The notes beneath the pieces are model-generated. The model was not told the DNA's origin. It ran no database searches and saw only the letters and a list, made by a program, of their open reading frames with translations. From NCBI RefSeq assembly GCF_001653235.2, contig NC_035793.1, positions 744,001-808,000 on the forward strand: 64,000 bases of DNA, read 5' to 3'. Within the stretch, counting starts at the first letter, position 1, and each line of letters starts with the position of its first letter. This stretch comes from Pochonia chlamydosporia 170. Its lineage: Eukaryota; Ascomycota; Sordariomycetes; Hypocreales; Clavicipitaceae. Shown here piece by piece: positions 11,653-22,467 of the stretch. A program made the translations under genes and the position numbers.

Positions 11653-13213
11653 ATGCGCTGCACTCTCTCTTTCGGTGTCGCCCTGGCGGCTCTTGCAGTC
11701 GTGGAAACCGCCGTCGCCAAGTCTAGTTTCTCGATTGACTCTTCGGGTAAGTCGCTGCATGACGAAACCAACACTTTTCAAAACTGCCCATGCTTACAGC
11801 TCCAGCGGACATCAAAACCACCGCGGCGGCCATTGCCTATGACCTCATGTCCCTCTATAAGGGCAACCAAAGCGGCCAAGTCCCCGGCATTCTACCCGGT
11901 CCTCCGCCTCAGGGTCTGTACTACTGGGGATCTGCCGGTACCATGTGGCAGTTCCTCATCGACTACTGGTACTACACCGGCGACAGCAGCTACAACGATG
12001 TCATCATGCAGGCGCTCATGTGGCAGCGCGGCGACAAGGACAACTTCATGCCGGCCAATTTCACAAACACCATGGGCAACGATGACCAGGGGGTCTGGGC
12101 GACAGCGGCAATGGCTGCTGCCGAGAGAGGGTTCCCCAACCCTCCTGCTGATACGAAGCTGTCGTGGGTGTCGATGGTAGAAACTGTGTTCAACGAATAT
12201 GTTGAGCGGTGGGACACGAAAACTTGCGATGGCGGCTTGCGGTGGCAAATCATTCCCTTCAACAATGGATACAACTACAAGAATAGTGAGTTTTGCCATG
12301 TATCCGGATTGTAATGCGAGTATTGACGTGTGCAGGCGTCTCCAATGGCTTCCTGTTCAGTCTCAGCGCCAGACTCGCCCGCTACACCGGCAACAAGACG
12401 TACGCGGACTGGGCGGAGAAGACGTGGAATTGGGCTGAGCAAGTCGCTTTCATTGATAACAGCACATCCGCTGTCTATGATGGTGCGCATGTGGAGACTA
12501 GCTGCGAGAAGGTGAACAAGGTGCAGTTTAGCATGAACAACGCCATCTTTGTCCTGGGAGCATCCTACATGTACAACTACGTATGTTTTCTATCCGCTGG
12601 TAGTTCATAAGGACTGTACGCTAACTCTTCCCAGACAAATGGAGACTCCAAATGGCGAACCCGTACAAGCGGACTTATCGACAACGGTGTCAAGGCCTTC
12701 TTCCCCAAGGGTATCGCCTTTGAAGCCTCCTGCGAGAAACAAAATAGGTGCAACCCAGATATGACTTTCTACAAGGGTGTCACACACCAATGGTGGAGTG
12801 TGGCAACTACCCTCGCACCATTTACGTCTGAAAAGGTCCTCCCTGTGCTGAAGACGTCCGCCGCCGCGGCTGTGAAGTCGTGCAATGGAGGGTCTAGCGG
12901 CCGATTGTGCGAGTTTTCTTGGTCCGATGAGAAAGGTGGGAAGAGCGGCGGCGCTGGTGAAGAGTTTAGCGCTTTGGCTGCGGTTACGGGACTGCTTGTT
13001 GGTGAGAAGGGGGGACCTTTTACGGCTAAGTCGGGGGGTGGTTCCGGCAGTGGTGGTGCTGGAGGGAATGGGGGCGATGGGAAGATTGATAATTCGACTT
13101 CGGGGGGGAGTGATAAGGGGAAGGATTCGGCGGCGGGCAAGGTTGGGGCTGGTGTAGTTGGGTTGATGGTTGTTTCTGTTGGTACGATGTTGGTTTCGGT
13201 TCTGGCGTTGTAG
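11653..13213 (+). CDS. DFG5: GPI-anchored GH76 mannan endo-1,6-alpha-mannosidase (Dfg5/Dcw1 type)
   Basis: Four exons, 11653-11746, 11800-12285, 12336-12580 and 12635-13213, give 467 residues, the usual size of the family. A signal peptide covers residues 1 to about 22 (MRCTLSFGVALAALAVVETAVA). The GH76 signature pieces are visible: YYWGSAGTMWQFLIDYWYYTGD, then GNDDQGVWATAAMAAAE with the paired catalytic-type aspartates, CDGGLRW, and NGFLFSLSARLARYTG. The C-terminus has a Gly/Ser linker and a hydrophobic end (VVGLMVVSVGTMLVSVLAL) typical of a GPI-attachment signal. Dfg5/Dcw1 enzymes act at the plasma membrane and wall, transferring GPI-anchored mannoproteins into the cell wall (family knowledge). 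All joins keep frame, and intron 3 has a GCTAAC branch-point-like sequence before its acceptor. Confidence 0.93.
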
Positions 13214-14118
13214 ATGGGGCGAATGCAATATGGATGTATGTTGTCGGGGTGTCACGTTGAGAGGTCTTGTGAAGTTTTGAGGCTCTGATACTCTTGATGT
13301 AATTGCAGAAATTCTTAAGGTAGCAATGGATAAGAGAACAGAATGTATTACACCCTCAGCTAACTTGAAGACATTCCATTGCCCAGAGTTGGGTTCCCGG
13401 TCTGAAAGGCTAGTCCGCTTTCTTTACACTTTGGCCATGCCTCAATCTTCCCCACACTTCTTTCTGATAAGATCCTATGTAATCTGGTGGTGACTAAACC
13501 GGCAGTTGATCTGAGCCAAAGAGACGAGCCCTCAGATTTAGATCCAGCGAATGCGGATTTTTCTCGGAGATGAAGCCCTTCTCCAGCTCTTACGGCGTGA
13601 TGGCAAGCCAAGTCCATTACCACATTGTATGATAACTTGAGAACGGTGGTGTTTTGTTCCATGTCAAAGCCAAAGCGTAAACGGGGCTTATGGTGTCTTG
13701 AGGCAGTACCTCTGGCGTATCACTGGTTGTGGTGCTTATATTCTTTGCCGGCTTCCGGTGGCTTGGACAACCTTGGAAGGAAACCACTAGCAATTCCGTG
13801 AATATCCCTATACTGCATGAAAAAATAGTAACGAGACGAGTTAAACACGACAGGAATGGCAAAAGTGAAGGTCAAGTAAAGGTCAAGATCAAGCCAGGGG
13901 AAGTGGGCTCTATGCCGGTAGAGTGAATTTATCCGTCAACGAAACTACTCAGGAAAGGCTCATGTAAGCGTTTAGAAATATATACATGTCCAAATCCCCA
14001 CGGGGTATCAGTTGAGCCAGATCTGGGGTGCATAAACTCCGGGGTACAGCAAAATCTGGGGAAATATTGAACCCCCCACCATACTCAATACACCACCAAC
14101 CCAATATCCACCAAAGCT
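13214..14118. promoter_or_regulatory. Intergenic region with amidohydrolase promoter motifs
   Basis: No gene is supported in these 905 bases. Close to the amidohydrolase ATG lie an AAATATATAC element (about 13976-13985), CCCC-AC-GGGG at 13996-14005, the perfect 10-bp palindrome CCAGATCTGG at 14017-14026, and TGGGGAAA at 14057-14064. GC-rich inverted half-sites of this kind resemble zinc-cluster regulator targets, but no factor can be named. TGGGGAAA recurs in the transporter/esterase promoter downstream. Confidence 0.45.
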
Positions 14119-15369
14119 ATGAAGTCTATTCCAATACTCGCCCTCTCTGCGGGCCTATTCGACGTAGCTTCCGGCTGCGGCGCTCACCTCCTCGCCAGAG
14201 CCATGGAAGCCCGCGGCCCCAACGACTGTGTTGGCGGCACCGCACCACCAAGCAAGACTTTTGCCATTACAAACGCGCAAATCTTCAACGGAGTGGGCTT
14301 TGGTGTCCCCCAAACTGTTCTTGTGAATGGTGGTAAAGTCGCTCTTGTCGGCGGGTCTGCTCCGCCTGGTATTCAGGTCGTTGATGGAAGGGGCAAGTTC
14401 TTGACTCCTGGTCTTATCGACGGTCACGTTCACCCACAGAGTTGCGAAGCCTTGAGCAATCTTACCGCCTATGGTGTGACTACAGCCGTCAATATGGCTT
14501 GTTTGAATTACACTGCCTGCGCGCAGCTCAAGCACCAGGCCGGTGTGGCGGACTACATCACAGCCGGGTTCTTCGCCGTCGGACCGAATAGTCTGCATGC
14601 TCAGTTCTTCGGCGTGCCGCCAGACCAAACTCTTCAACCTGGCGCTGACTTGAACAAGAATGTGGACTATGTATTTGGCAATGGCTCAGACTTTTACAAG
14701 ATTGTCGCCGAGGATAACGGCCCGACGCAGGACCAGCAGAACAGTCTTGTCAAGATTGTTCGATCTCGCGGCAAGGCGACTTACACGCATGCCTCGTATT
14801 TATCTGCCTTTGCCCAAGCAATCATCTCCAAGTGCGATGGTATTCAGCACGTCCCCGCGAATGGCACCCTTACTAGCACACAAGTCAAGCAAATCGTGTC
14901 TCAGGGACAATTTGTCACGCCGACAATGGAAGTCTTTCGATTTGCGTTTGCGAATCCCGCGCTAGGTCCTCTGCTGGGACTCACACCCGCGGATACATAT
15001 GCCAATGTGCAGGCTAACGTCGCGGCCCTGCACAAAGGGGGCGTCCCGCTGGCCGTTGGAACAGATGCCGTTGGCAATTTGGGGGGTATTATCAACTTTC
15101 CCTTTGGACAGTCTCTGCACTGTGAGTTGCAGAATCTGGTGGCTGCGGGATTTGGCAACGCCGAGGTTTTGAAGGCGGCTACGTCTGGGACTGCGAAGCT
15201 TTACAAGCTCATGGACCGGGGGAACATTTCTATTGGCCAGCGAGCGGATCTTGTGCTGTTGAATAGTAATCCGCTTGCTGATATTGCGAATACGTTTGAT
15301 ATTAACAGGGTTTGGGTTGGGGGAGCAGAGGTTACCAGGATTTTGAGCACCAAGGGGCAGACTTGTTAG
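14119..15369 (+). CDS. Secreted amidohydrolase, ochratoxinase/imidazolonepropionase-like
   Basis: A single exon encodes 416 residues. The signal peptide is MKSIPILALSAGLFDVASG, so the enzyme is probably secreted. The metal-dependent amidohydrolase fold is supported by an N-terminal beta-sandwich segment with GKFLTPGLIDGHVHP (HxH metal ligands at residues 103 and 105), DFYKIV with a likely carboxylated lysine at about 194, THAS with His224, IQHV with His244, GTDAV with Asp316, and the closing RADLVLLNSNPL segment. This is the complete binuclear-centre ligand set of the family that includes fungal ochratoxinase, prolidase-like and imidazolonepropionase-like enzymes, which hydrolyse amide or cyclic amide bonds. 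The actual substrate is unknown. It is followed convergently by a TRI12-type exporter, suggesting a role on xenobiotic or toxin-like amides (inference). Confidence 0.9.
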   Translation: MKSIPILALSAGLFDVASGCGAHLLARAMEARGPNDCVGGTAPPSKTFAITNAQIFNGVGFGVPQTVLVNGGKVALVGGSAPPGIQVVDGRGKFLTPGLIDGHVHPQSCEALSNLTAYGVTTAVNMACLNYTACAQLKHQAGVADYITAGFFAVGPNSLHAQFFGVPPDQTLQPGADLNKNVDYVFGNGSDFYKIVAEDNGPTQDQQNSLVKIVRSRGKATYTHASYLSAFAQAIISKCDGIQHVPANGTLTSTQVKQIVSQGQFVTPTMEVFRFAFANPALGPLLGLTPADTYANVQANVAALHKGGVPLAVGTDAVGNLGGIINFPFGQSLHCELQNLVAAGFGNAEVLKAATSGTAKLYKLMDRGNISIGQRADLVLLNSNPLADIANTFDINRVWVGGAEVTRILSTKGQTC

Positions 15370-15799
15370 GTTGGGATGGTGGATTACTTTGGGTGCTGTG
15401 AGCCTGGTGCTCATGCGGTGACGCGGGATTGTTAGGTCATTGCAAAAGTTCACTTCTAAGAATGTGCGTATTTGGTAGGGAAATGGAGTTTTGTTGCGAG
15501 ATGTTTTCGTCTGGCTGGGTTGGTTGTGCTGAAGTGCCTGCAGCCCATACATTTTCTGCGACGTGTTACAATGTTGCATAGTGACTGTCTCTATTACAAT
15601 AACCAGGTTTTAGGAGTTGTTGGATGGGAGCAATAAACAATGGCATTTAGCTCAACATACGCTAGGTAAGGTGCTTGATCTGCGTGTTTATACCCAGTCA
15701 CATCTCCTCGTCACGGCACTTGTCAAAACATAACCTCAGCAGGAAGTGTCTATATTAAGCAATGCTACAAATAGCCTCTAGCATGGCATTCCTTCCCAA
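15370..15799. other. Convergent 3' intergenic region
   Basis: These 430 bases separate the 3' ends of the amidohydrolase and the MFS transporter. They presumably hold both 3' UTRs. No frame or repeat stands out. Confidence 0.4.
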
Positions 15800-17812
15800 C
15801 TACACCTGTGTAACAATATCTCGCGGTCTAGGACGCGCGTGCAGATCCTCAACCGGCGCATCGACCCTATAGTTCATCTCCTTGCTCTGGTCGTCCAGGA
15901 ACCAGCACAGCAGACAGGCCAGAGCTCCAAACGGAGCTGCTATAATAAACACCACACGAATACTATCCGCAAATGCCTGTTTTAAAGCCGAAATACCGGC
16001 TGCAATGATTTGAGGAGTCACGCCCTGAATGTGCGGAAGGGCAGCCGCATTCTTTGTAGCTAGAGCCTCAACAAACGCCTTCACAGAAGCCACAGGCAGC
16101 CCGGCTTTCAGTGCAGCCGATGAAACATAACTGATGATGTTTGGTTCCAGGCGTTCGGTAAGGGCGGCGCTGAAGATTGCGGTAAAGACTGCAGTCGATA
16201 CGGCACGACTGGTGATGGCGAGAGCTGTAGCTGTGGCAATGAGAGCATGAGGCGTCGCAAGTTGTATGCCGGCAATAATCAGAATCAAAGGAGCGCCAAA
16301 GCCAATTCCAGCTACGCCGGCGAATATACAGGCACTCAGCGAGTCGTCTGGCTGGATTGTGGTGAACCCGACGATACCTCCCGTGAAGATGAGGAAGCCT
16401 GCGAAGAGAGGAGCGCGGATAGACCTTGACTTTACACTCCAGTATCCCCAGAGGACGGTTGAAGCTCCGCCTCCAAGCCAGAAGGGCTGAGCACGAGTTG
16501 CTAGAAGCAATGGATCTTGTTCGAATAGCGACGTCGTTCTATTGGCGTGTAAGTGAATGTTTGCGTTCGTCAAAAGCAGATACTTACAAGACGGGGTAGA
16601 AGATGACAAAAGAGAACAACATAATGCCTTCGATAAACACAAGGGCAAGGAAGATGGAGAATGTGAGGCCAGCGCTGACGCCTTTGCGGAACAGGTCGTG
16701 GTGAGCGATTCCAACTTTGGTGCCTTTCCACTCGTAGACGATGAAGGCGAGAAGCGTGACGATTCCCACGATTAGAGTTGCGAGGACTTTGCTGTTGGTC
16801 CATGTAAATAGGCCACCACCGAGATTGAGTCCAACTAGAAACAAAGTCAGGCCGGACGCAAACAGTCCTAAGCCGATCAAGTCGAGGGCAGTTATCTTTT
16901 GCGCGAGGGACATGTCGTCGTAGATGGTGTGTCGTTTTCGGGGTCTGTAGCCGATGAAGATGAAAACCGCTGTTGCTCCCCACATGGCCATTTGCATCCA
17001 CTATAACGAGTTAGATATGTCATTTATGCCAGCAAGATGCTTTGCTCTTGTTGAACCTGGTATTCGAGAGTTCACTCACGTAGTAGTTACGCCACCCATT
17101 CATTGGGTCACTGCGAGAGAGAGCCCCGATGATCAAAGGACCTGAACATGCGCCGAGAGCTGCTGCAATGTTGATTATCGACTGCACCACTACCAACTGT
17201 TAGTGGAAGTCTGCAAAACTCAACAAGGCGAACTCACTGGGTCTCCATTTCTTGGGCAAGATTTCGCTCGGCACGCAGTATGCCAGGGCCGTTGACGAAA
17301 ACCCAAATCCAATCAGGACTTGCGCAACAATAAGTCGATAAATGCTCTGAGAGCCAGGAGCAATTGCCGATCCGATAAATGAGACGATACAACACACAAT
17401 CATGATGAGCTTGCGTGCCTGGAAAGTATCAGATGCTGATGAGATGATTGGCGCCAGCACCGCCTGAACCAGTGCCAAGGCATTCGGAACCCAAGTCTGC
17501 GCGGCAGTATTATGTAGACTCTCTCCAATGTTCTCCAACTAAAAATCAGGTAGTTAGTATCGTTGAACTATATAATTCGGGTTTCCAACTTACAACAACA
17601 GGAGGTCCTTGAAGGGCAATGATCTGAACATAGTTCAAAATAAGCATAGCCGCAACGGCAACATACGTCCGAAAATGAATTTCAGGCTCCTCTTCGATGT
17701 CATTGTACACAAGATTCACCTCACTGTTTGGTCTGGACTTTTCGTCGCCAAAGACATCTTCATTGTGACGGGTTTGAGTTGCATCACCCTCCTTTGCCGT
17801 GTTCGCATCCAT
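15800..17812 (-). CDS. MFS transporter of the TRI12 (fungal trichothecene efflux pump) family
   Basis: Five minus-strand exons, 17812-17594, 17538-17238, 17189-17080, 17000-16588 and 16538-15800, give 593 residues, the typical length of TRI12-family 14-helix MFS pumps. After an acidic cytosolic N-terminus the family-like order appears: YVAVAAMLILNYVQIIALQGPPVV, the IGESLHN-WVPNALALVQAVLAPIISSASDTFQARK block, QVLIGFGFSSTALAYCVPSEILPKKWRP, then GPLIIGALSRSDPMNGWRNYYWMQM. The loop motif RPRKRHTIYDD and several further membrane helices follow. These are proton-driven exporters or siderophore-type carriers in the plasma membrane. A small-molecule efflux role is likely; the cargo is not readable. 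It shares a divergent promoter of about 400 bases with the carboxylesterase gene. Exon 3 is only 110 nt; its alternative acceptor 8 bases downstream breaks the frame. Confidence 0.9.
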
Positions 17813-18218
17813 GGTTAGATTTGTCTTGCTAAGTTATAACACAACAGAGCTAAAGTATGCTAAATCCATCTGAAACATGCCATGATTTGTGTTCTTTATG
17901 AACAAGATCGACATTAGGCCCCGCATGTTTGTCGGAGATATAGTTAGTTGTCGACGAATGTGGGGAAACCTGGGGAAACTTCAGCCTTGTGGGACATGTA
18001 GATCCGACCTTTAAACCATCCGAATCGAAAGGGGTCCCGCAAAGCCTCTTTTGGATTATTCTTCAAAGGGTATTGGTGGCGTTTTGGAAAGTGGGACAGA
18101 AGAGGTTGCGAAGACATGTTGTGATTAGACTATTGCTTCCCTAGGTTGGTGGCGTTGTCTATCAAAAACGGGGTTAACATCAGAGTTGTGGGGAGATTGG
18201 CTGCTTTCTTGCACATTT
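17813..18218. promoter_or_regulatory. Shared divergent promoter, MFS exporter and carboxylesterase
   Basis: These 406 bases serve two divergent genes. At 17961-17980 there is a perfect-spacing tandem direct repeat of the 10-mer TGGGGAAAC(C/T). Its core TGGGGAAA also occurs at 14057-14064 in front of the amidohydrolase. This could be a binding site for a shared regulator; that is inference from recurrence only. Confidence 0.45.
17961..17980. promoter_or_regulatory. Tandem direct repeat TGGGGAAAC(C/T) in a divergent promoter
   Basis: Two adjacent 10-mers differing at the last base lie 151 bases from the exporter ATG (17812) and 238 bases from the esterase ATG (18219). The shared core TGGGGAAA occurs again at 14057-14064, 54 bases before the amidohydrolase ATG. 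This is a candidate regulator site, not proven. Confidence 0.4.
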
Positions 18219-19892
18219 ATGAGGCGACGTATATGTGAACTCCCATGTCTCTTCCAGGTTGCGTGTAGCTCTTTGGCCTTATCGCTGTTAATGATGTCTT
18301 TACAAGATAGTTCGACGGAACTTGTATACACTAGTGATGGACCTGTACGAGGTGTCACTAGCGATGGCATGCGAAAATGGCTAGGAATTCCATATGCAGC
18401 TCCTCCAGTTGGACAACTTCGTTGGATGCCACCCGTCCCTCCGGAACCATGGGCGAAACCCCATGAAGCCACCAACTTTGGACCGATCTGTGCCCAGGAG
18501 GAAGGATCTTTTCCAGGCTTCGGCCACAACAGCCTTTCAGAAGATTGCCTATACCTCAACGTGTTTGCCCCAGAGTCCAAACATGAAGCACTCCTACCAG
18601 TAATGGTTTGGCTGCATGGTGGCGGGCTATTCCAAGGTGCAAGTAACGACTACAATCCCCAAGCTCTTGTTCAGCATGGCAATGTCATCGTTGTGTCACT
18701 CAACTACAGAGTCAACCTATTCGGGTTCTTTTCTCATCCATCCATCAACAATGAAGGCCACGAGCACGGCAACTACGGATTCATGGATCAGCAAGCCGCG
18801 CTGGAGTGGATAAAGCACAACATCGACAAGTTTGGCGGCGATGCCAACAACGTCACGATATTCGGCGAATCTGCGGGAGCGATTTCCGTCTCAGCCCACC
18901 TTACCTCACCTGGTTCCAAGGGTCTTTTTCATAAAGCTATCATTCAGAGCGGAGGGTCTCCTATCACTTTTCCTCACCGATCGGTTACATCTTTTGAACA
19001 AATTGGCGTGGCACTAGCCAAAGAGGCAGGCTGTGCTGAACAAACCAGCACCAACCTCCGGTCACTGTCGACAAAGCAGATGGTGGACGCAAACTCTATT
19101 GAAAAGGGGACATTTGGCACAACAAAGTTCCCGTTTGGACTTATGGAAGACGGTGTGGTTATCCCTCACAACATGAAGCAACGGTTTCTGGCGGGCAACT
19201 TCAATCATGTGCCTCTGATCATTGGCGTGACCAAGGACGAGTTTGCTTGGTTTCAGGGCATGATAGAACTGGCAACTGGAACAATTGTCCCCAGAGACAG
19301 CTATACTGCAAGTCTCAGAACCTTCCTTGAAGTTGCAGACAAAGCCGAGTTTCTAGGTGTGCATCTTCCACCAAGTGCTTTTGACGATGTACTACAGCGA
19401 TATCCAATGGACAAGTATACCTACCCAGGGCGTGCCATTGCTGCAGCCATTGGCGACGCAGGAATCATCTCAACATCAGGACGCCGCGCCGCCAGGGTCA
19501 TCAAGTCCCACGTTCATGGAGTGTACACATATGAGTTTAGCGTTGACGATGCGCCGGTGTCTTGGCCGGCCGCGAGCTTCCCATACGGTTCTGCCCATGC
19601 TCAAGAGCTTCAGTTTCTGTTTCCTGGGTTTCGGGGCGCTTCTGGCAAAGGACAATCATTGACGAAGGAGCAGGAAGAATTGGCTGCAAAGATGGTATTA
19701 TATTGGACAAACTTTGCGAGAACCGGCTCCCCGAGTTCGAAAGATACTCATGATGTGGATCTGCCGACTTGGACGGTCTATGATACGAAGCAGGATAATA
19801 CTTTGTTACTACAGGCTCCTTTACCGAAAATGGTGAGCAGCTGGGGACAGAGGCATCACATGGACTTTTGGGATACATTCTACGTGCAGTAG
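18219..19892 (+). CDS. Secreted type-B carboxylesterase/lipase
   Basis: A single exon from the ATG at 18219 encodes 557 residues. The chosen start gives MRRRICELPCLFQVACSSLALSLLMMSL, a plausible signal peptide; the open frame extends further upstream but has only a TTG there. The alpha/beta-hydrolase COesterase layout is complete: GVTSDGMRKWLGIPYAAPPVG near the N-terminus, SEDCLYLNVFAP, the oxyanion WLHGGG, GNYGFMDQQAALEWIKHNI, and FGESAGA with catalytic Ser218. The acidic residue is at about Glu341 (GVTKDEF), and GSAHAQELQFLF carries His460. Type-B enzymes hydrolyse a wide range of carboxyl esters. Position beside a TRI12-type exporter and near a secreted amidohydrolase suggests a shared detoxification or catabolic task (inference). 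Confidence 0.92.
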   Translation: MRRRICELPCLFQVACSSLALSLLMMSLQDSSTELVYTSDGPVRGVTSDGMRKWLGIPYAAPPVGQLRWMPPVPPEPWAKPHEATNFGPICAQEEGSFPGFGHNSLSEDCLYLNVFAPESKHEALLPVMVWLHGGGLFQGASNDYNPQALVQHGNVIVVSLNYRVNLFGFFSHPSINNEGHEHGNYGFMDQQAALEWIKHNIDKFGGDANNVTIFGESAGAISVSAHLTSPGSKGLFHKAIIQSGGSPITFPHRSVTSFEQIGVALAKEAGCAEQTSTNLRSLSTKQMVDANSIEKGTFGTTKFPFGLMEDGVVIPHNMKQRFLAGNFNHVPLIIGVTKDEFAWFQGMIELATGTIVPRDSYTASLRTFLEVADKAEFLGVHLPPSAFDDVLQRYPMDKYTYPGRAIAAAIGDAGIISTSGRRAARVIKSHVHGVYTYEFSVDDAPVSWPAASFPYGSAHAQELQFLFPGFRGASGKGQSLTKEQEELAAKMVLYWTNFARTGSPSSKDTHDVDLPTWTVYDTKQDNTLLLQAPLPKMVSSWGQRHHMDFWDTFYVQ

Positions 19893-22467
19893 ATATCCGA
19901 AGCCATGATCCCATAGAAATCTGTGAACCGATATACCATAGACTATCTCTGCAGCATCGGAACGTCCTTTCGCAAGGTCAAATTACTTATCGCTAAATTC
20001 TTTGATAAACTCTGGCAGCAAACTAAAGTCTTTGAGACAACTCTCCAGCCTGAAAGTACATGCCCCAGATAACACTCAAAGTACACTTACTCCTAGAGTA
20101 CTTTGTCACTTCGCGAACAAGTAAATTCGTCAAATGCCATTACCCATGCCGTCCTAGCATTTTAACGCCGTAATACGTCCTCATACTTCTCATGCGTATT
20201 CATCCAGGACTACTATTTCAAACAAGTTTCTCAAGCGCATGCAAGATATTGCACACCACGCAAAACAGTACCATTCAATAGCGGCCAAACATCACATAAT
20301 TCAACAAAACGCAGGCTACATGAAGTAATATCAACCCGCTGTAAACTTCCTTCGGCTGATCAAGACAAGAAATAAGCCCCGTCAGCTCCCGCCCACTACC
20401 CTGAGACCTCTCTTCCGTGTTGAGTCATCCAGCAAAGCAATTCTCCGAGATTTTGATATTTCGAAGCTCAGGCAAAACCACGTACAGTCTCCGTCAAATG
20501 TACTCACTAATACCCCAAGCATCCTCATATACCAGTAGCAATTACACAATAAAACCACGTGTGTCACCAGTAGCTGTTCAACCTTTTTTTGCCCTCTCAA
20601 GTGTGAGACCTAGAATCACAGGTAGTTCCCCAAGCCGGAGAATATAAAATGTCCCTGATCCATTTTTAAGTCGCCGACTTCTCCGGTCAAACAAACTCAC
20701 ACATGAACCAGTTCGCCCCCCCTCAAATCCAGTAAAAGTAGCGAATCGTGGCGTCCTTGTACGAGCTGAAAAGGGGAACGCGTTCCGGATCGCCTTCACC
20801 CATGGGGCGTGTTGTAAATTTCGTAAGACACAGCTGGATAGTCTGGGTACGTGTGACGACACCCGTCTCGCATACGCAATAATTTGAGCGGGCTGTCTGG
20901 TTTCTCGGGGTGCGGCAAGCTCTCAACATGTCTTGTTCTCGTCGAGACATTTTGCTGGGGAAGCAGCCTCGACCGAAAGGAGAATCGTATTGTCGTGGTA
21001 GTGACTGGAGGAGCTTCACACACCTCCTGGGGTAATGTCACTCCGGATTCCTGGGTCGATCAGGATCGGGTTTTTTTCCTCCATAGTGCAACAATTTAGC
21101 TGGATATTAAAGACCTTGTCTAATAGGGAATCCGGCCACTTCGTTGAATGTCGTGTAACGTTGAACGATATCCCCGCTTCGTGCCAGTCGCAAGCTGGAA
21201 TTATGGGCATTCAAGCCGGGAAAACGTCAAAAATAAACCCCTGTAGTACGACATCGTAATGAAGCCGCTGACATAGTGTACTCCGTGGGTGTATGCCACT
21301 AGATATTGTGTGTGACGGCTAATCTGGAGGCAATCGAGCGGCCTGATCGAATGGTCAGTCAGGAATACGCACCCCCTAACCCGCAAGAAAAGCATATTCT
21401 TAAGCCTATAGCTATGGCTCGCGAAGAAAAGGAATATCAAGACATTTTCAGGCGGACTGCTCATCACATACAATGTGTGAATATACCACTCGCTCGAAAA
21501 TTGGTGCAGGGTTGGCCTACAAGCGGTCAAGTTCAGGCGTCAGCCGATGATATCCTACCTGCTTCGCGGAACTTACCAGACTTGGCTTTTCAGCCGCCAT
21601 CTTTCATCTACGTTGTGCTACGTGGGCTTTTTCTCTACTGATCCAATGGGATGGGAGAAGTGAATCGCCTCTGTGGTGGCGTGGTTGATTGGTGATGGGT
21701 ACATCTGGTCTCAGGGGTTTTGGGGGTTGTGTTACCGTAAACTGGTGATGTGTTCGGAATGGTCTACGAAAGGCTAGAACCGGGGGCGGTAATGTTAAGT
21801 TCGCCGATGTAAAGTGAATCTTGTCGTAAAAGCCAATGATACTGGTTGAAGGGTCAAACTTCAGCTGTAACATTCAGTACTATTTGCCTCGTTTTTAACA
21901 TCATGCAAATACATATCAACACTCACGGAAAAGGGACAACGCGTGGTTTTACTAGCTGCATTTAAGTCCAACAGTCGATCAGATATCCTTCTACAAACAA
22001 TTCATCTCATTCTACTCGTTGCCAGTGGTTCAGGAACGTGGACATTCATCCAAATCATGTCGTCCGGGCAAAGTGAGCAGCCACATTGCCAACCAAGCTC
22101 CCTGGGCATCAAAAACAATCACAAGATATTCCCGCAATGGTAACGCGGGTCCACCAATGCATATGCAATTCACTTTTCGCCAGGGCATGGGAGAATGTAG
22201 GCCGATAGCAAGCAGAAATGTGCTCCCGATGCAATAGGTTCAGTTGTCACATTCACTATATCACTCATATCATACCGTGGTCAGTAGCAACTCTCATCGT
22301 TCATTCAAATCAAATTTCCTCGTCAGAGTAAACAAGAGGCTTCAATTCTAAAAAAAGAATTCTATAGTCTCATGACAGCCGTAATAGTATTCTTAGCTAA
22401 GCTCAGCACCACATCTCGTTCCAGATCACATCTCATTCCGCGTCATGTCGCTAATATATGCGGACAT
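19893..22467. other. 2.6-kb intergenic region with no supported gene
   Basis: No exon set I could assemble makes a convincing protein. On the minus strand, three partly overlapping frames at 21210-21016, 21041-20796 and 21019-20723 contain cysteines and unremarkable amino-acid composition, and may be remnants or exons of a small gene (reported separately). One TACTCCGT lies at 21279-21286. The 19.9-20.4 kb part is A/C-rich and looks like untranslated sequence. Confidence 0.4.

Noticed and set aside
12605..13255. Long minus-strand frames opposite the GH76 and Bbc1-like genes (also 62943-63416)
   Set aside because: They are antisense shadows of biased Gly/Ser- or Pro-rich coding sequence.
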